Source: Subtercola lobariae (GTDB lineage: Bacteria; Actinomycetota; Actinomycetes; Actinomycetales; Microbacteriaceae). From it: a stretch of DNA of 64,000 nucleotides. Location of the stretch: NCBI RefSeq assembly GCF_014640255.1, contig NZ_BMGP01000008.1, positions 1-64,000 on the forward strand. The letters run 5' to 3'. The notes below the pieces were generated by a model. The model was not told the origin of the DNA. It saw nothing but the letters and a program-made list of their open reading frames with translations, and did not search any database. This document shows positions 51,895 to 61,562 of the stretch, piece by piece. How positions within the stretch are numbered: position 1 is the stretch's first letter; each line of letters opens with the position of its first letter. The position numbers were made by a program, and so were the translations under genes.

Positions 51895-53592
51895 ATGAGC
51901 AGCGTCAGTGAAGCACCCACCCTCATCACGCCGTCGTCTGCGGCTGTCGATTCCGCCGGGCGGGTTCGCACCTATGAGGTTCGCACCTATGGCTGCCAGA
52001 TGAACGTGCACGACTCAGAACGGCTGAGTGGTTCACTCGAGGCTGCAGGGTACGTGCGCGACGAGTCAGGTGAAGCTGATGTCGTCGTCATCAATACCTG
52101 CGCCGTGCGTGAGAACGCAGACAACAAGCTCTACGGCAACCTGGGGTACCTCGCTTCGGTCAAGAAGCGACACGAGGGTATGCAAATCGCCGTGGGCGGG
52201 TGCTTGGCGCAGAAAGACAAGTCGGTCATCCTCTCGAAGGCGCCCTGGGTTGACGTGGTTTTCGGCACCCACAATATGGGCGCGCTGCCCAGTCTGCTCG
52301 AGCGTGCCCGCCACAACGGCGAAGCTCAGCTCGAGATTCTCGACTCGCTCGAGACTTTTCCCTCGACTCTTCCGACGAAACGCGACTCGAGCTACAGCGG
52401 CTGGGTTTCGATTTCTGTGGGTTGCAACAACACGTGCACGTTCTGTATCGTTCCCGCGCTGCGCGGCAAGGAGAAAGACCGTCGCCCGGGCGAGATTCTG
52501 CGCGAGATTCAGACCCTCGTCGATGACGGTGCGGTCGAGGTGACTCTGCTCGGTCAGAACGTGAATTCGTTCGGCGTCGAGTTCGGCGACCGCCAGGCAT
52601 TCGGCAAGCTGCTTCGGGCGGCTGGCGAGATCGAGGGGCTCGAGCGCATCCGTTTCACGAGCCCGCATCCGGCGGCGTTCACCGACGACGTCATCGACGC
52701 CATGGCCGAGACTCCGGCCGTGATGCCGCAGTTGCACATGCCGCTGCAGTCGGGCTCCGATCGCATTTTGCGCGCCATGAAGCGCTCGTACCGGTCAGAG
52801 AAGTTCTTGGGCATCCTCGACCGAGTGCGAGCACGCATGCCGCATGCCGCCATCAGCACCGACATCATCGTCGGCTTCCCTGGTGAGACCGAAGAAGACT
52901 TTCAAGAGACGCTTCGCGTGGTCGAGCAGGCTCGGTTCGCCACCGCTTTCACCTTCCAGTACTCGATTCGGCCGGGCACACCGGCAGCCACCATGCCCGA
53001 TCAGGTGCCGAAAGAGGTCGTGCAAGAACGCTACGAGCGCTTGATGGCGCTGCAAGACCGCATCGCGTGGGAAGAGAACGAGAAGGTCGTCGGCCGCGAG
53101 GTCGAGCTGCTCGTTGCGAACGGCGAGGGGCGCAAAGACGCCGATACGAAGCGCATGAGCGGTCGCGCCGAAGACAGCCGACTCGTGCACTTCGAGGTAC
53201 CTGAGGGTTCTGTCGTGCCTCGCCCCGGAGACATGGTCTCGGTAGTCGTCACCGGCGCCAAGCCCTACTACCTCATCGCCGATTCACTCGATGGTGCGCC
53301 GCTTCGGGTACGCCACACCCGTGCCGGCGACGCCTGGGAGCGAGACCAGAGCGACTCGTGCGCGGTGCCGGCCAGTGGCACGGGGTCGGCAGAGAGCGGT
53401 CAGAAGGCGAAGGTCTCGCTCGGACTGCCGTCGCTGCGCGTGCTGTCGTCGGCTGATTCATTCGCAGACGGGTCGACTGGTCAGCCCGGCTTGATTGAGC
53501 ACGCGGCGAATCAGCACAACGCAAATCAGCACGCGGCGAATCGGCACGCTACGACCGTGCCGATCTACGACTCCGCCGACGGATTGCGCTGA
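51895..53592 (+). CDS. miaB: tRNA-2-methylthio-N6-dimethylallyladenosine synthase
   Basis: The 565-residue radical SAM methylthiotransferase modifies A37. It has the N-terminal UPF0004 domain with three cluster cysteines ([27 protein letters not shown]), the radical SAM motif CNNTCTFC (about residues 177-184) and a TRAM domain. A -10 box TAGACT lies 9 bases before the ATG. The C-terminus has about 90 extra residues, ending in three AANQH-type repeats from a 15-bp unit (around 53505-53550). miaA follows after 14 bp. Confidence 0.94.
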   Translation: MSSVSEAPTLITPSSAAVDSAGRVRTYEVRTYGCQMNVHDSERLSGSLEAAGYVRDESGEADVVVINTCAVRENADNKLYGNLGYLASVKKRHEGMQIAVGGCLAQKDKSVILSKAPWVDVVFGTHNMGALPSLLERARHNGEAQLEILDSLETFPSTLPTKRDSSYSGWVSISVGCNNTCTFCIVPALRGKEKDRRPGEILREIQTLVDDGAVEVTLLGQNVNSFGVEFGDRQAFGKLLRAAGEIEGLERIRFTSPHPAAFTDDVIDAMAETPAVMPQLHMPLQSGSDRILRAMKRSYRSEKFLGILDRVRARMPHAAISTDIIVGFPGETEEDFQETLRVVEQARFATAFTFQYSIRPGTPAATMPDQVPKEVVQERYERLMALQDRIAWEENEKVVGREVELLVANGEGRKDADTKRMSGRAEDSRLVHFEVPEGSVVPRPGDMVSVVVTGAKPYYLIADSLDGAPLRVRHTRAGDAWERDQSDSCAVPASGTGSAESGQKAKVSLGLPSLRVLSSADSFADGSTGQPGLIEHAANQHNANQHAANRHATTVPIYDSADGLR

Positions 53593-53606
53593 TTTCTGAG
53601 CAACCG

Positions 53607-54581
53607 GTGCAGCGCGTACTGACCATCGTCGGCGCCACGGGCACTGGCAAGTCAGAGCTCTCGCTCGCCCTTGCAGAGTTCCTGGCCGCAGCGGGTCGCC
53701 CGGCCGAAATCGTCAACGCCGACGCGATGCAGCTCTACCGCGGCATGAACATCGGCACAGCGAAGCTCTCCGTCGCTGAGCGACGCGGCATTGCGCATCA
53801 CCTCCTCGACGTGCTCGACGTCACAACTGACGGCTCCGTCGCTGCCTATCAGGCCGACGCCCGAGCAGCCATCGACGATATCGTCGCCCGCGGCGCGGTG
53901 CCGATTCTTGTGGGCGGCTCGGGTTTGTACGTGAGTTCGGTGATTTACGATTTTCAGTTTCCGGTGCGCGATGAGGGCGTTCGCCAGGCGCTCGAAGACG
54001 AGCTCGAGCAACACGGGGTGGGGCTGCTGTATCGGCGGCTGGCTGACGCAGACCCGGCGGCTGCAGCATCCATTGGCCCACACAATGGGCGCCGAATCGT
54101 GCGTGCGCTCGAGGTGATCGAGCTGACCGGGGTGCCGGTGAGCGGTCAGTTGCCTGAGGTTCCGGTGCCGTGGCGCGAGTCGTTCATCGTGGCACTCAGT
54201 CACCCGCGCGAGCTGCTCGTCGAGAGGCTCGATGCACGCGTCGAACAGATGTGGCAGAGCGGGCTGGTCGCCGAGGTCGAACACTTGGTTCCGCTCGGCC
54301 TCGAGCGCGGGGTCACCGCGAGTCGCGCCATCGGGTATGCCCAGGCCCTCGGCCAGTTGCACGGCACGAAGACCGAATTAGAGGCCATAGCCGAAGCACA
54401 GGCGCTGACACGCCGGTATGCCCGGCGCCAGGTGAGCTGGTTCAAGCGCTACCGCGAGGCCGAGTGGATGCCCGCGGCCGACCCCGCGCTGGCCGACACC
54501 GCCTTCGCCGCCTTTGTGAGCGCTGAAAGCACTGATCAGGCAGCGAACCCCTCGGCAAGATCTCGCAATGACAGCCTCTAG
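53607..54581 (+). CDS. miaA: tRNA dimethylallyltransferase
   Basis: The 324-residue enzyme prenylates A37 of tRNAs, providing the substrate of MiaB. It has the P-loop GATGTGKS (residues 9-16), [23 protein letters not shown] and the C-terminal [12 protein letters not shown]. It starts with GTG. Its TAG stop forms the first three bases of a -10 box that appears to serve dapF. Confidence 0.95.
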   Translation: MQRVLTIVGATGTGKSELSLALAEFLAAAGRPAEIVNADAMQLYRGMNIGTAKLSVAERRGIAHHLLDVLDVTTDGSVAAYQADARAAIDDIVARGAVPILVGGSGLYVSSVIYDFQFPVRDEGVRQALEDELEQHGVGLLYRRLADADPAAAASIGPHNGRRIVRALEVIELTGVPVSGQLPEVPVPWRESFIVALSHPRELLVERLDARVEQMWQSGLVAEVEHLVPLGLERGVTASRAIGYAQALGQLHGTKTELEAIAEAQALTRRYARRQVSWFKRYREAEWMPAADPALADTAFAAFVSAESTDQAANPSARSRNDSL

Positions 54582-54584
54582 GCT
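54579..54584 (+). promoter_or_regulatory. -10 box TAGGCT spanning the miaA stop, leaderless dapF
   Basis: TAGGCT begins with the miaA stop codon and ends 6 bases before the dapF ATG (54591). No ribosome-binding site is visible in the 9-bp gap. Confidence 0.5.
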
Positions 54585-54590
54585 GGAATC

Positions 54591-55472
54591 ATGGCAATCG
54601 ATCTGCATTTCACCAAAGGCCAGGGCACGGGCAACGACTTCGTTCTGTTCGCTGACCCCGAGGGCGCTATTTCGTTGAGCCCCGAGCAGATCGCCTCCCT
54701 CTGCGACCGTAACTTCGGTATCGGAGCAAACGGCCTCATTCGCGCAGTCAAGTCGGCCAACCTGCCGGAGGGTGCGGCATCGCTTGCCGAAGACGATGCG
54801 GCCGAGTGGTTCATGGACTATCACAACGCCGACGGATCGCCTGCGGAGATGTGCGGCAACGGCATCCGGGTGTTCGTGAAGTACCTGCTCGAGAACGGCC
54901 TCGCCGAACTCGAACAGGGCGATACGTTCGTCGTGGGTACGCGCGCTGGTGTCATCGATGTGCAGCGCAACCTCACCGGGTTTCAGGCCGATCTCGGCCG
55001 GTGGCGGCTCGACGGCGGCGAACCCCTGGTTCGGGCGAAGAACCTGCAGGTCGCGCGGCCCGGTCTCGGCGTGAACGTCGGTAATCCGCATGTGGTGGTG
55101 GCGCTGGCCGATGAAGAGGAGCTCGAGTCAGCCGATCTCACGTTCATTCCGCAGCTCGACCCGCAGCCGCCCGAGGGCGCCAATGTCGAGTTCGTCGTGC
55201 CGCTCGAACCTCTCGTTCGTAACGGGGTGGGGCACATTCGCATGCGCGTGCACGAGCGGGGCAGCGGTGAAACGCTGTCATGCGGCACGGGCGCGGCGGC
55301 GGCTGCTCTCGCCATTCGGTATTGGGCCGGGGCAGGAGCGCCGAACCAGTGGCGGGTCGAAGTGCCCGGAGGCGCGGTGGGCGTGCGCATGTACGCCACC
55401 GAAGACGGCGAGCACGTGGCGCTCTCAGGCCCCGCTGAACTCGTCTTCGAGGGCGACGTCACCCTCGTCTGA
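54591..55472 (+). CDS. dapF: Diaminopimelate epimerase
   Basis: The 293-residue enzyme interconverts LL- and meso-diaminopimelate for lysine and, where used, cell wall. It has both catalytic cysteines: [11 protein letters not shown] (about Cys88) and [12 protein letters not shown] (about Cys231), with the N-terminal [10 protein letters not shown] block. The 3' end overlaps the convergent methyltransferase gene by 14 bases. Confidence 0.94.
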   Translation: MAIDLHFTKGQGTGNDFVLFADPEGAISLSPEQIASLCDRNFGIGANGLIRAVKSANLPEGAASLAEDDAAEWFMDYHNADGSPAEMCGNGIRVFVKYLLENGLAELEQGDTFVVGTRAGVIDVQRNLTGFQADLGRWRLDGGEPLVRAKNLQVARPGLGVNVGNPHVVVALADEEELESADLTFIPQLDPQPPEGANVEFVVPLEPLVRNGVGHIRMRVHERGSGETLSCGTGAAAAALAIRYWAGAGAPNQWRVEVPGGAVGVRMYATEDGEHVALSGPAELVFEGDVTLV

Positions 55473-56079
55473 GGCGCGCCCGCAGCACGCGGTAACCCTT
55501 GCTGGTGGCCGTGCGCGTCACTGAGAAGCTCGGCGGCAGGGCGCCCTCGAGCCAGCGGTGCAGCGAATCCGACCCGAGGTTGCGCTGCACCACGAGCCAC
55601 GCGTCAGACCCTGGGTCAAGCCGCGGCAGCCAGGTGAGCAGCAGGTTGTGCAGCTCGTCTTTGCCCACCCGAATAGGCGGATTCGACCAGATGGTCATGA
55701 ACTGCAGGTCGGCGGGAACATCTGCGGGCAGCACAGCGTTGATGTTACCGAGGCCGAGTTTGGCAGCGTTGGCCTTCACCAGATCGAGAGCACGTTCGTT
55801 GACGTCAACAGCCCACACGGTGGCGTGGGGTGACAACAGAGCGAGGGCGAGCGAGATGGGGCCCCAACCGCAGCCCACGTCGAGCAGATTGCCGCCGGGT
55901 GGCGGCTCAGGGGTATTGGCAAGAAGAACCTGGGTTCCGGCATCCACTCGGTCTGGGCTGAAAACGCCACCAGCCGTCGTCGCAGAGAACGATCTGCCGG
56001 CGATGGTCACGGCGATTTCTTTGAGCTTCAATTCCGTCGACGGACGCGCTTGAAAGTAGTGCCCATTGTCGGTAGCCAT
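55459..56079 (-). CDS. Class I SAM-dependent methyltransferase (RsmC-like MTS domain)
   Basis: The 206-residue protein has the SAM motif [32 protein letters not shown] and the substrate motif [11 protein letters not shown], which marks N-methyltransferases acting on guanine or adenine in RNA (the MTS family with RsmC). The rRNA target is inferred only from family. ATG 56079 is preferred because TACATT (56091 to 56086) lies 6 bases upstream as a -10 box; a longer frame would run through the hflX promoter. Confidence 0.85.
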   Translation of the reverse strand: MATDNGHYFQARPSTELKLKEIAVTIAGRSFSATTAGGVFSPDRVDAGTQVLLANTPEPPPGGNLLDVGCGWGPISLALALLSPHATVWAVDVNERALDLVKANAAKLGLGNINAVLPADVPADLQFMTIWSNPPIRVGKDELHNLLLTWLPRLDPGSDAWLVVQRNLGSDSLHRWLEGALPPSFSVTRTATSKGYRVLRARLRRG

Positions 56080-56085
56080 AGAGGG

Positions 56086-56091
56086 AATGTA
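56086..56091 (-). promoter_or_regulatory. -10 box TACATT, leaderless methyltransferase gene
   Basis: TACATT on the minus strand ends 6 bases before the ATG. It lies only 15 bases from the hflX -10 on the other strand, so the two promoters overlap back to back. Confidence 0.45.
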
Positions 56092-56105
56092 GCAAATGAG
56101 AGGGC

Positions 56106-56111
56106 TAGTCT
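56106..56111 (+). promoter_or_regulatory. -10 box TAGTCT, near-leaderless hflX
   Basis: TAGTCT ends 8 bases before the ATG at 56120, leaving room for at most a 1-2 base leader. Confidence 0.45.
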
Positions 56112-56119
56112 TTACATCA

Positions 56120-57709
56120 ATGACTGAACACAATTCACTTTCTGACGGCGACGAGGCCGTCGTGGCGGCGCCGGCGAACGCGTCGGCAAACGACTCTGCG
56201 AACGACTCTGCGACCGTCGACCGCATTTTGCAGCGCGCAGAAGCCCGCTCATCGGGTTACGCGCTGTTCACTCCGGGCAGTGCGCTCGCAGTGAACGACC
56301 GTTCTGCTGGGGGTACGGATGCCCGGGGCACCCACAATCATGACGGCGACCAATTCGACCTCGCCGACCGCCAGGCGCTTCGCCGCGTCGCCGGGCTCTC
56401 AACCGAACTCGAAGACGTAACGGAGGTCGAATATCGTCAGCTGCGGCTAGAGAATGTCGTGCTGATCGGGGTATATACCCAAGGCACAATCACTGACGCC
56501 GAGAACTCACTTCACGAACTCGCCGCACTCGCCGAGACGGCAGGAGCAGCTGTGCTCGACGGACTCCTTCAGCGCCGCGCGAACCCTGACCCCAGCACGT
56601 ACTTCGGTAAGGGCAAGGCTGAAGAGCTCGCCGGCGTGGTCAAGGCGCTCGGCGCCGATACGGTGATCGTCGATAGCGAGCTGGCCCCGAGCCAGCGTCG
56701 TGCGCTCGAAGACATCGTGAAGGTGAAGGTCATCGACCGCACTGCCGTCATTCTCGACATCTTCAGCCAGCACGCGAAGAGCCGTGAAGGTAAGGCGCAG
56801 GTCGAACTCGCGCAGCTCGAGTACCTGCTGCCGAGGCTCCGTGGCTGGGGCGAATCGATGTCGCGCCAGGCCGGTGGCCAAGTGGGTGGCACGGGGGCCG
56901 GAATGGGCTCGCGTGGGCCGGGTGAAACGAAGATCGAGCTCGATCGTCGCCGCATCCACACCCGCATGTCACGACTGCGTAAGCAGATCGCTGCCATGAA
57001 GCCTGCCCGCGAGGCAAAGCGTGCCAATCGCAAACGCAACACCGTGCCTTCGGTAGCAATTGCGGGCTACACCAACGCCGGTAAGTCGTCGCTGCTCAAT
57101 CGCATCACGGGCGCTGGGCTGCTGGTCGAGAACGCGCTCTTCGCGACCCTCGACGCCACCGTGCGTCGCACCCAGACAGCGGATGGCCGGGAGTACACCT
57201 TCGTCGATACCGTCGGTTTTGTGCGCAGCCTCCCGACGCAACTCGTCGAGGCGTTTCGGTCGACACTCGAAGAGGTCGCCGATGCCGATGTGATCGTGCA
57301 CGTAGTCGACGGCTCGCACCCTGACCCGGCCAGCCAGCTCACGACGGTGCGCGAAGTCATCGGCGAAGCGGGGGCACGCGGCATTCCGGAGCTGGTCGTC
57401 TTCAACAAGAGCGACCTCATCTCAGACAGCGACCGCATTGTTCTGCGCGGGCTCGAGCCGAACTCGCTGTTCGTCTCTGCGCGCACGGGTGAAGGCATCG
57501 ATGAGTTGCTCATTGTGCTCGATGGCATGCTGCCGACGCCGTCGATCGAGGTCGACGTACTCGTGCCGTACGACCGGGGTGACCTGGTTTCGCAGATGCA
57601 TCAGCACAGCACGGTGCTGAGTACGGAATACGAAGAGGGCGGTACGCACGTGCGGGCGCTCGTGAACGCTGAGTTCGAGGCGCAGCTGGTCGAATTCAGC
57701 ACCACGTAG
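56120..57709 (+). CDS. hflX: Ribosome-associated GTPase HflX
   Basis: The 529-residue GTPase splits or rescues stalled ribosomes. It has the HflX N-terminal domain with NPDPSTYFGKGKAEEL, the linker SRQAGGQVGGTGAGMGSRGP, and G1 GYTNAGKSSL at about 315-324, then ATLDATVRR and DTVGFVRSLP. The start at 56120 is supported by the -10 box; an in-frame codon at 56096 would add 8 residues. The N-terminus contains NDSANDSA, from a 12-bp repeat (about 56180-56215). It is convergent with lexA across 14 bp. Confidence 0.94.
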   Translation: MTEHNSLSDGDEAVVAAPANASANDSANDSATVDRILQRAEARSSGYALFTPGSALAVNDRSAGGTDARGTHNHDGDQFDLADRQALRRVAGLSTELEDVTEVEYRQLRLENVVLIGVYTQGTITDAENSLHELAALAETAGAAVLDGLLQRRANPDPSTYFGKGKAEELAGVVKALGADTVIVDSELAPSQRRALEDIVKVKVIDRTAVILDIFSQHAKSREGKAQVELAQLEYLLPRLRGWGESMSRQAGGQVGGTGAGMGSRGPGETKIELDRRRIHTRMSRLRKQIAAMKPAREAKRANRKRNTVPSVAIAGYTNAGKSSLLNRITGAGLLVENALFATLDATVRRTQTADGREYTFVDTVGFVRSLPTQLVEAFRSTLEEVADADVIVHVVDGSHPDPASQLTTVREVIGEAGARGIPELVVFNKSDLISDSDRIVLRGLEPNSLFVSARTGEGIDELLIVLDGMLPTPSIEVDVLVPYDRGDLVSQMHQHSTVLSTEYEEGGTHVRALVNAEFEAQLVEFSTT

Positions 57710-57723
57710 CAGTTCAGGCGAAG

Positions 57724-58389
57724 CTAGACCGACCGCAGCACCGCCACGACCTTGCCGAGCACCGTGGCGTAATCGCCGAGAATCGGTTCGAAGTTCGAGT
57801 TGCGCGGCAGCAGCCAGGTGTGGCCGTCGCGTTGGCGAAAGACCTTCACCGTCGCCTCGTCGTCGAGCATGGCCGCGACGATGTCACCGTTCTCCGCCGT
57901 GTTCTGCGTGCGCACGACAACCCAGTCGCCGTCGCAGATGGCCGCGTCGATCATCGACTCACCGACGACCTTCAGCATGAACAACTCGCCCTTGCCGACG
58001 AGCTGGCGGGGGAGGGGGTAGACCTCTTCGACCTGCTGCTCAGCCGTGATGGGAATACCGGCGGCGATACGACCGACCAGCGGCACCAAGGCAACGTCGC
58101 CATGGGGTGTCGGTGAATCGCTCGTGACCGAATCGCTCTTGGGAATGTCGATCAGCACCTCGAGCGCGCGGGGACGATTCGGGTCTCGGCGCAGATACCC
58201 GCTCAGCTCGAGCTGATTCAGTTGATGCGTGACGCTCGAGAGTGAAGCCAGCCCGACAGCATCGCCGATCTCGCGCATGCTCGGCGGGTACCCCTGCTGG
58301 TTCACCGCTTCAGAGATCACCTCGAGAATCGCCAACTGCTTCTCGCTCAGCGACTTGCGTCGCCTCGTTCCGCCACGCTCACTGGCCAC
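57724..58389 (-). CDS. lexA: Transcriptional repressor LexA
   Basis: The 221-residue SOS repressor has an N-terminal winged helix ([35 protein letters not shown]) and a C-terminal protease domain with cleavage site Ala110-Gly111 and the catalytic dyad Ser145/Lys182. All self-cleavage residues are present. The GTG start is preceded by GAAAGCGAG. An SOS box lies in its promoter about 165 bases upstream, so it represses itself. Confidence 0.96.
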   Translation of the reverse strand: MASERGGTRRRKSLSEKQLAILEVISEAVNQQGYPPSMREIGDAVGLASLSSVTHQLNQLELSGYLRRDPNRPRALEVLIDIPKSDSVTSDSPTPHGDVALVPLVGRIAAGIPITAEQQVEEVYPLPRQLVGKGELFMLKVVGESMIDAAICDGDWVVVRTQNTAENGDIVAAMLDDEATVKVFRQRDGHTWLLPRNSNFEPILGDYATVLGKVVAVLRSV

Positions 58390-58527
58390 GGTGTCTCGCT
58401 TTCATCAGGTCTCGCTGGTCGGTCTGGCAACGCTGTCTGGCAACGAATTTCATTCGTGACGACCCAATGTCAGTGGCTGGTTGTTCACTGTCACTAGTCG
58501 CCGGTCGGCTCGATGTTGACAATCGAA

Positions 58528-58567
58528 ACTGTATCGAACACTGCGTGAAGTACAAACACATGTTCGA
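58528..58567 (-). promoter_or_regulatory. lexA promoter with SOS box
   Basis: On the minus strand TTGTAC (58555-58550) and TACAGT (58533-58528) are separated by 16 bases and fit a -35/-10 pair. The LexA site ACAAACACATGTTCGA (plus-strand 58552-58567) overlaps the -35. The leader to the GTG would be about 130 bases. Confidence 0.65.
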
Positions 58568-58598
58568 GTGTGTCGCACAATTTGTCGCGATATTCGAC

Positions 58599-58630
58599 TT
58601 GAACATTCGAACAATCGAAGATATATTCGG
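58599..58630 (+). promoter_or_regulatory. Promoter of the LysM gene with SOS box
   Basis: TTGAAC (58599-58604), a 17-base spacer and TATATT (58622-58627) form a near-consensus promoter. The site TCGAAGATATATTCGG (58615-58630) covers the -10 and differs from the recA SOS box at one base, so LexA repression is expected. Confidence 0.75.
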
Positions 58631-58638
58631 AACATAGC

Positions 58639-58676
58639 TTCGTACCAGGCGCTCCCGGCCGAGCGCCTGGTACGAA
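58639..58676 (+). promoter_or_regulatory. 15-bp perfect hairpin at the 5' end of the LysM mRNA leader
   Basis: TTCGTACCAGGCGCT (58639-58653) is the exact reverse complement of 58662-58676, with an 8-base loop. It would form within the first bases after the predicted start near 58634. The tail AAAACTCC lacks a U-run, so it is not a standard terminator. A GGGTTAACCC palindrome follows at 58689-58698, just before the gene. Confidence 0.85.
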
Positions 58677-58712
58677 AACTCCTAGTAGGGGTTAACCCTG
58701 AGAGGCCACACC

Positions 58713-59084
58713 ATGACTGCAATCCAGCTCGGCACTGCTCCTGTTCGCACCGCCAGCAGGGGCGGCGATCGATCTCGCCTGCGCCTGACCCGCCGCGGTC
58801 GCGTCGTTCTGGCTGTTCTGGTGTCGTTGCCGCTCATCGCCGCGCTGGCAGCATTCGCGATTCTCGGGGGTTCAGCGGCCATCGCCACGGGAGACAGCTC
58901 GTCGGCCACGTACAGCTACATCACGGTGGAGCCGGGCGAGAGCTTGTGGGGCATTGCGCAGTCGCTCGACCCGTCGGCTGACCCGCGTGATGTCATCGCT
59001 CAGATCGTCGACCTGAACCAGCTGCATTCGTCTGACGTGCAGTCGGGCCAGCGCCTGGCGCTCCCGTCGCAGTACGCGAAATAG
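58713..59084 (+). CDS. LysM domain protein, probable SOS-induced cell-wall/division factor
   Basis: The 123-residue protein has a basic cytosolic N-terminus, one membrane helix or signal anchor (residues 29-52, VVLAVLVSLPLIAALAAFAI) and a C-terminal LysM domain (about 70-118, YITVEPGESLWGIAQSLDPS) that binds peptidoglycan outside the membrane. It is divergent from lexA and carries its own SOS box. The same arrangement holds for DivS of corynebacteria and Rv2719c/ChiZ of mycobacteria, which hold back division after DNA damage, so a similar role is likely though not shown. Confidence 0.85.
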   Translation: MTAIQLGTAPVRTASRGGDRSRLRLTRRGRVVLAVLVSLPLIAALAAFAILGGSAAIATGDSSSATYSYITVEPGESLWGIAQSLDPSADPRDVIAQIVDLNQLHSSDVQSGQRLALPSQYAK

Positions 59085-59168
59085 CGATACGGCCTGCACT
59101 TTCTGAACTGCCCGCACCGCCTGAACTGCGTGATGGCCAGCGCGCAGTGTCGACCGAGCCGGGCGCAC

Positions 59169-59174
59169 TACCAT
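59169..59174 (+). promoter_or_regulatory. -10 box TACCAT, leaderless hisC
   Basis: TACCAT ends 7 bases before the GTG of hisC (59182). There is no ribosome-binding site. Confidence 0.45.
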
Positions 59175-59181
59175 TGGCTGA

Positions 59182-60264
59182 GTGAGTTCTTTAGCCGATC
59201 TGCCCATTCGTGACGACCTCAGGGGGTTGACTCCCTATGGGGCTCCCGAGCTGAAGGTTGCCGTTCAATTGAACGTCAACGAGAACACTCACCCCATTCC
59301 CGAAGACGTGGCCCGATCCATCATCGAAGCGCTCGCCCGCGAGTTGCTCTCGGTGAACCGCTACCCCGATCGGGAGTTTCTCGCCCTCCGTGACAGCCTG
59401 GCACGCTATCTCGGCGGCGGCTTGACGCGAGACAACGTGTGGGCGGCGAACGGCTCCAATGAGATTCTGCAGCAGATTCTGCAGGCGTTCGGTGGCCCCG
59501 GCCGCTCGGTTCTGGGGTTCCCGCCCACCTATTCGATGCACCCGATCATCGCGGCGGGTACCGGTACCGAATGGATCGCCGGAGTGCGCGACACAGAATA
59601 CGAGATCTCACCGGCGACTGCCGTCGACTGGATCGAACGAACCTCACCCGATCTGGTGTTTTTCTGCTCTCCCAACAATCCCACCGGAACGGCGCTCTCG
59701 CTCGAGACCATCGCGGCCGCCTACAACGCGACTCCGGGCATCGTCGTGGTCGACGAGGCCTACGCCGAGTTCGGTCACAGCGAGCAGCCCACGGCGCTCT
59801 CCCTACTCGAGGGCCGCGAGCGTCTCATCGTCACCCGAACCATGAGCAAGGCGTTCGCCTTCGCCGGTGCTCGGCTGGGCTACCTTGCCGCAGACCCCGC
59901 CATCAGCGACGCGTTGCGGCTCGTGCGTCTGCCGTACCACCTCTCATCGCTTACTCAAGCCGCTGCCGTCGCCGCTCTGGCCCACGCGCCAGAAATGCTC
60001 GCCATGGTCGACGACATCAAGAAGCAGCGCGACCGCATTGAGGTGACGCTGCGCGAACTCGGCTACCACCCGTACCCGAGCGCATCCAACTTCGTTTTGT
60101 TCGGGGGAGTGCCCGACGCCCACCGTTTGTTCGAACAACTTCTCGAGCGTGACATCATCATTCGCGATCTCGGCATCGAAGGCCACCTGAGGGTGAGCGC
60201 CGGCACTGAGGCAGAGACCACCGCGTTTTTGCGAGCGATGAGTGAGTTGACCGAGGCCCGATAG
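59182..60264 (+). CDS. hisC: Histidinol-phosphate aminotransferase
   Basis: The 360-residue PLP enzyme of histidine synthesis starts [20 protein letters not shown] and has [48 protein letters not shown] and the Schiff-base lysine in [16 protein letters not shown] (about 230). It begins a hisC-hisB-hisH-priA cluster; hisD, hisF, hisG, hisI and hisE are not in the window. Confidence 0.94.
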   Translation: MSSLADLPIRDDLRGLTPYGAPELKVAVQLNVNENTHPIPEDVARSIIEALARELLSVNRYPDREFLALRDSLARYLGGGLTRDNVWAANGSNEILQQILQAFGGPGRSVLGFPPTYSMHPIIAAGTGTEWIAGVRDTEYEISPATAVDWIERTSPDLVFFCSPNNPTGTALSLETIAAAYNATPGIVVVDEAYAEFGHSEQPTALSLLEGRERLIVTRTMSKAFAFAGARLGYLAADPAISDALRLVRLPYHLSSLTQAAAVAALAHAPEMLAMVDDIKKQRDRIEVTLRELGYHPYPSASNFVLFGGVPDAHRLFEQLLERDIIIRDLGIEGHLRVSAGTEAETTAFLRAMSELTEAR

Positions 60265-60267
60265 ACT
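60262..60267 (+). promoter_or_regulatory. -10 box TAGACT spanning the hisC stop, leaderless hisB
   Basis: TAGACT begins with the hisC stop codon and ends 7 bases before the hisB ATG (60275). It could give hisBH-priA a second promoter. Confidence 0.5.
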
Positions 60268-60274
60268 TTTCGGC

Positions 60275-60883
60275 ATGTCGACCGAACCGCGTACCGCCCG
60301 TTTGCAGCGTGAAACCAGCGAATCGAGCATCGAGCTCTCGCTGAACCTCGACGGCACCGGTGTTTCGCACATCGACACGTCGGTTCCGTTCTACAACCAC
60401 CTGCTCACCGCGTTCGCCAAGCACTCGCTGACCGACCTGACGGTGAAAGCGACCGGCGACACCGACATCGACGTGCACCACACCGTCGAAGACGTCGCAA
60501 TTGTGCTCGGCCAGGCCATCAAGCAGGCCCTGGGCGACAAGAGTGGAATCTCGCGGTTCGGCGACGCGCTTGTTCCGCTCGACGAAGCGCTCGTGCAAGC
60601 CGTCGTCGACATTTCGGGGCGCCCTTTTCTGGTGCACACCGGCGAGCCCGCCGGCTTCGAATACCACCTCATCGGCGGCCACTTCACGGGGTCGATGGTG
60701 CGCCACGTCTTCGAGGCGATCACCTTCAACGCAGGTCTGACGGTTCACATCACCGTGCTCGGCGGCCGCGACCCGCACCACATCGCCGAAGCCGAGTTCA
60801 AGGCATTCGCCAGGGCGTTCAGATTCGCCAAACAGCTCGACCCGAGCGTCTCGGGCATTCCCTCGACGAAGGGAGCGCTGTGA
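60275..60883 (+). CDS. hisB: Imidazoleglycerol-phosphate dehydratase
   Basis: The 202-residue single-function dehydratase has the metal-binding repeats [14 protein letters not shown] and [15 protein letters not shown], with [13 protein letters not shown] near the N-terminus. No fused phosphatase domain is present, as normal for actinobacteria. The stop overlaps hisH (GTGA). Confidence 0.96.
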   Translation: MSTEPRTARLQRETSESSIELSLNLDGTGVSHIDTSVPFYNHLLTAFAKHSLTDLTVKATGDTDIDVHHTVEDVAIVLGQAIKQALGDKSGISRFGDALVPLDEALVQAVVDISGRPFLVHTGEPAGFEYHLIGGHFTGSMVRHVFEAITFNAGLTVHITVLGGRDPHHIAEAEFKAFARAFRFAKQLDPSVSGIPSTKGAL

Positions 60884-61512
60884 GCTCTCCCCGGGTCGTG
60901 GTGCTCGACTACGGCAGCGGCAATGTGCACTCCGCGGTGAAAGCGCTCGAAAGGGTCGGGGCCACCGTTGAGCTGACGGCCGATCGTACGGCTGTCGCAG
61001 AGGCCGACGGCCTGTTCGTTCCCGGCGTCGGGGCCTTCAACGCAGTCATGACGGCGCTCGAGTCGGTGCGCGGCAGCGAACTCATCGACAAACGTCTTGC
61101 GGGCGGCCGACCCGTTCTCGGGGTCTGCGTGGGTATGCAGGTGCTGTTCTCGCGAGGTATCGAGCGTGGTGTCGACTCCGCCGGTCTCGGTGAGTGGCCC
61201 GGCACCATCGAAGAGTTGCGAGCGGATGTTCTGCCGCACATGGGCTGGAACACCGTCACCCCGCCGCCCGAGTCGAAGCTCTTCGCGGGCGTCGAAGACG
61301 AGCGTTTCTACTTCGTGCACTCGTACGCTGCCCAGACCTGGGAGCTCGAGGTTCAGCCACCTTTGCCGAAGGCCGCGGTGACCTGGGCAGAACACGGCGG
61401 CGGCTTCATCGCCGCCGTTGAGAACGGGCCGCTTTCGGCAACCCAGTTTCACCCCGAGAAGTCGGGCGACGCCGGCATGCAGTTGCTCTCGAACTGGCTC
61501 AAAACGCTCTGA
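60880..61512 (+). CDS. hisH: Imidazole glycerol phosphate synthase subunit HisH
   Basis: The 210-residue class I glutaminase supplies ammonia to HisF. It has [27 protein letters not shown], the nucleophile Cys in [10 protein letters not shown] and the His-x-Glu of [12 protein letters not shown]. It starts with GTG overlapping hisB. hisF, its partner, is elsewhere. Confidence 0.95.
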   Translation: MSSPRVVVLDYGSGNVHSAVKALERVGATVELTADRTAVAEADGLFVPGVGAFNAVMTALESVRGSELIDKRLAGGRPVLGVCVGMQVLFSRGIERGVDSAGLGEWPGTIEELRADVLPHMGWNTVTPPPESKLFAGVEDERFYFVHSYAAQTWELEVQPPLPKAAVTWAEHGGGFIAAVENGPLSATQFHPEKSGDAGMQLLSNWLKTL

Positions 61513-61562
61513 CCCGGCTCTCATACCCCCAACCCTCACACTCGAAAGCTGACCGTCGTTTC

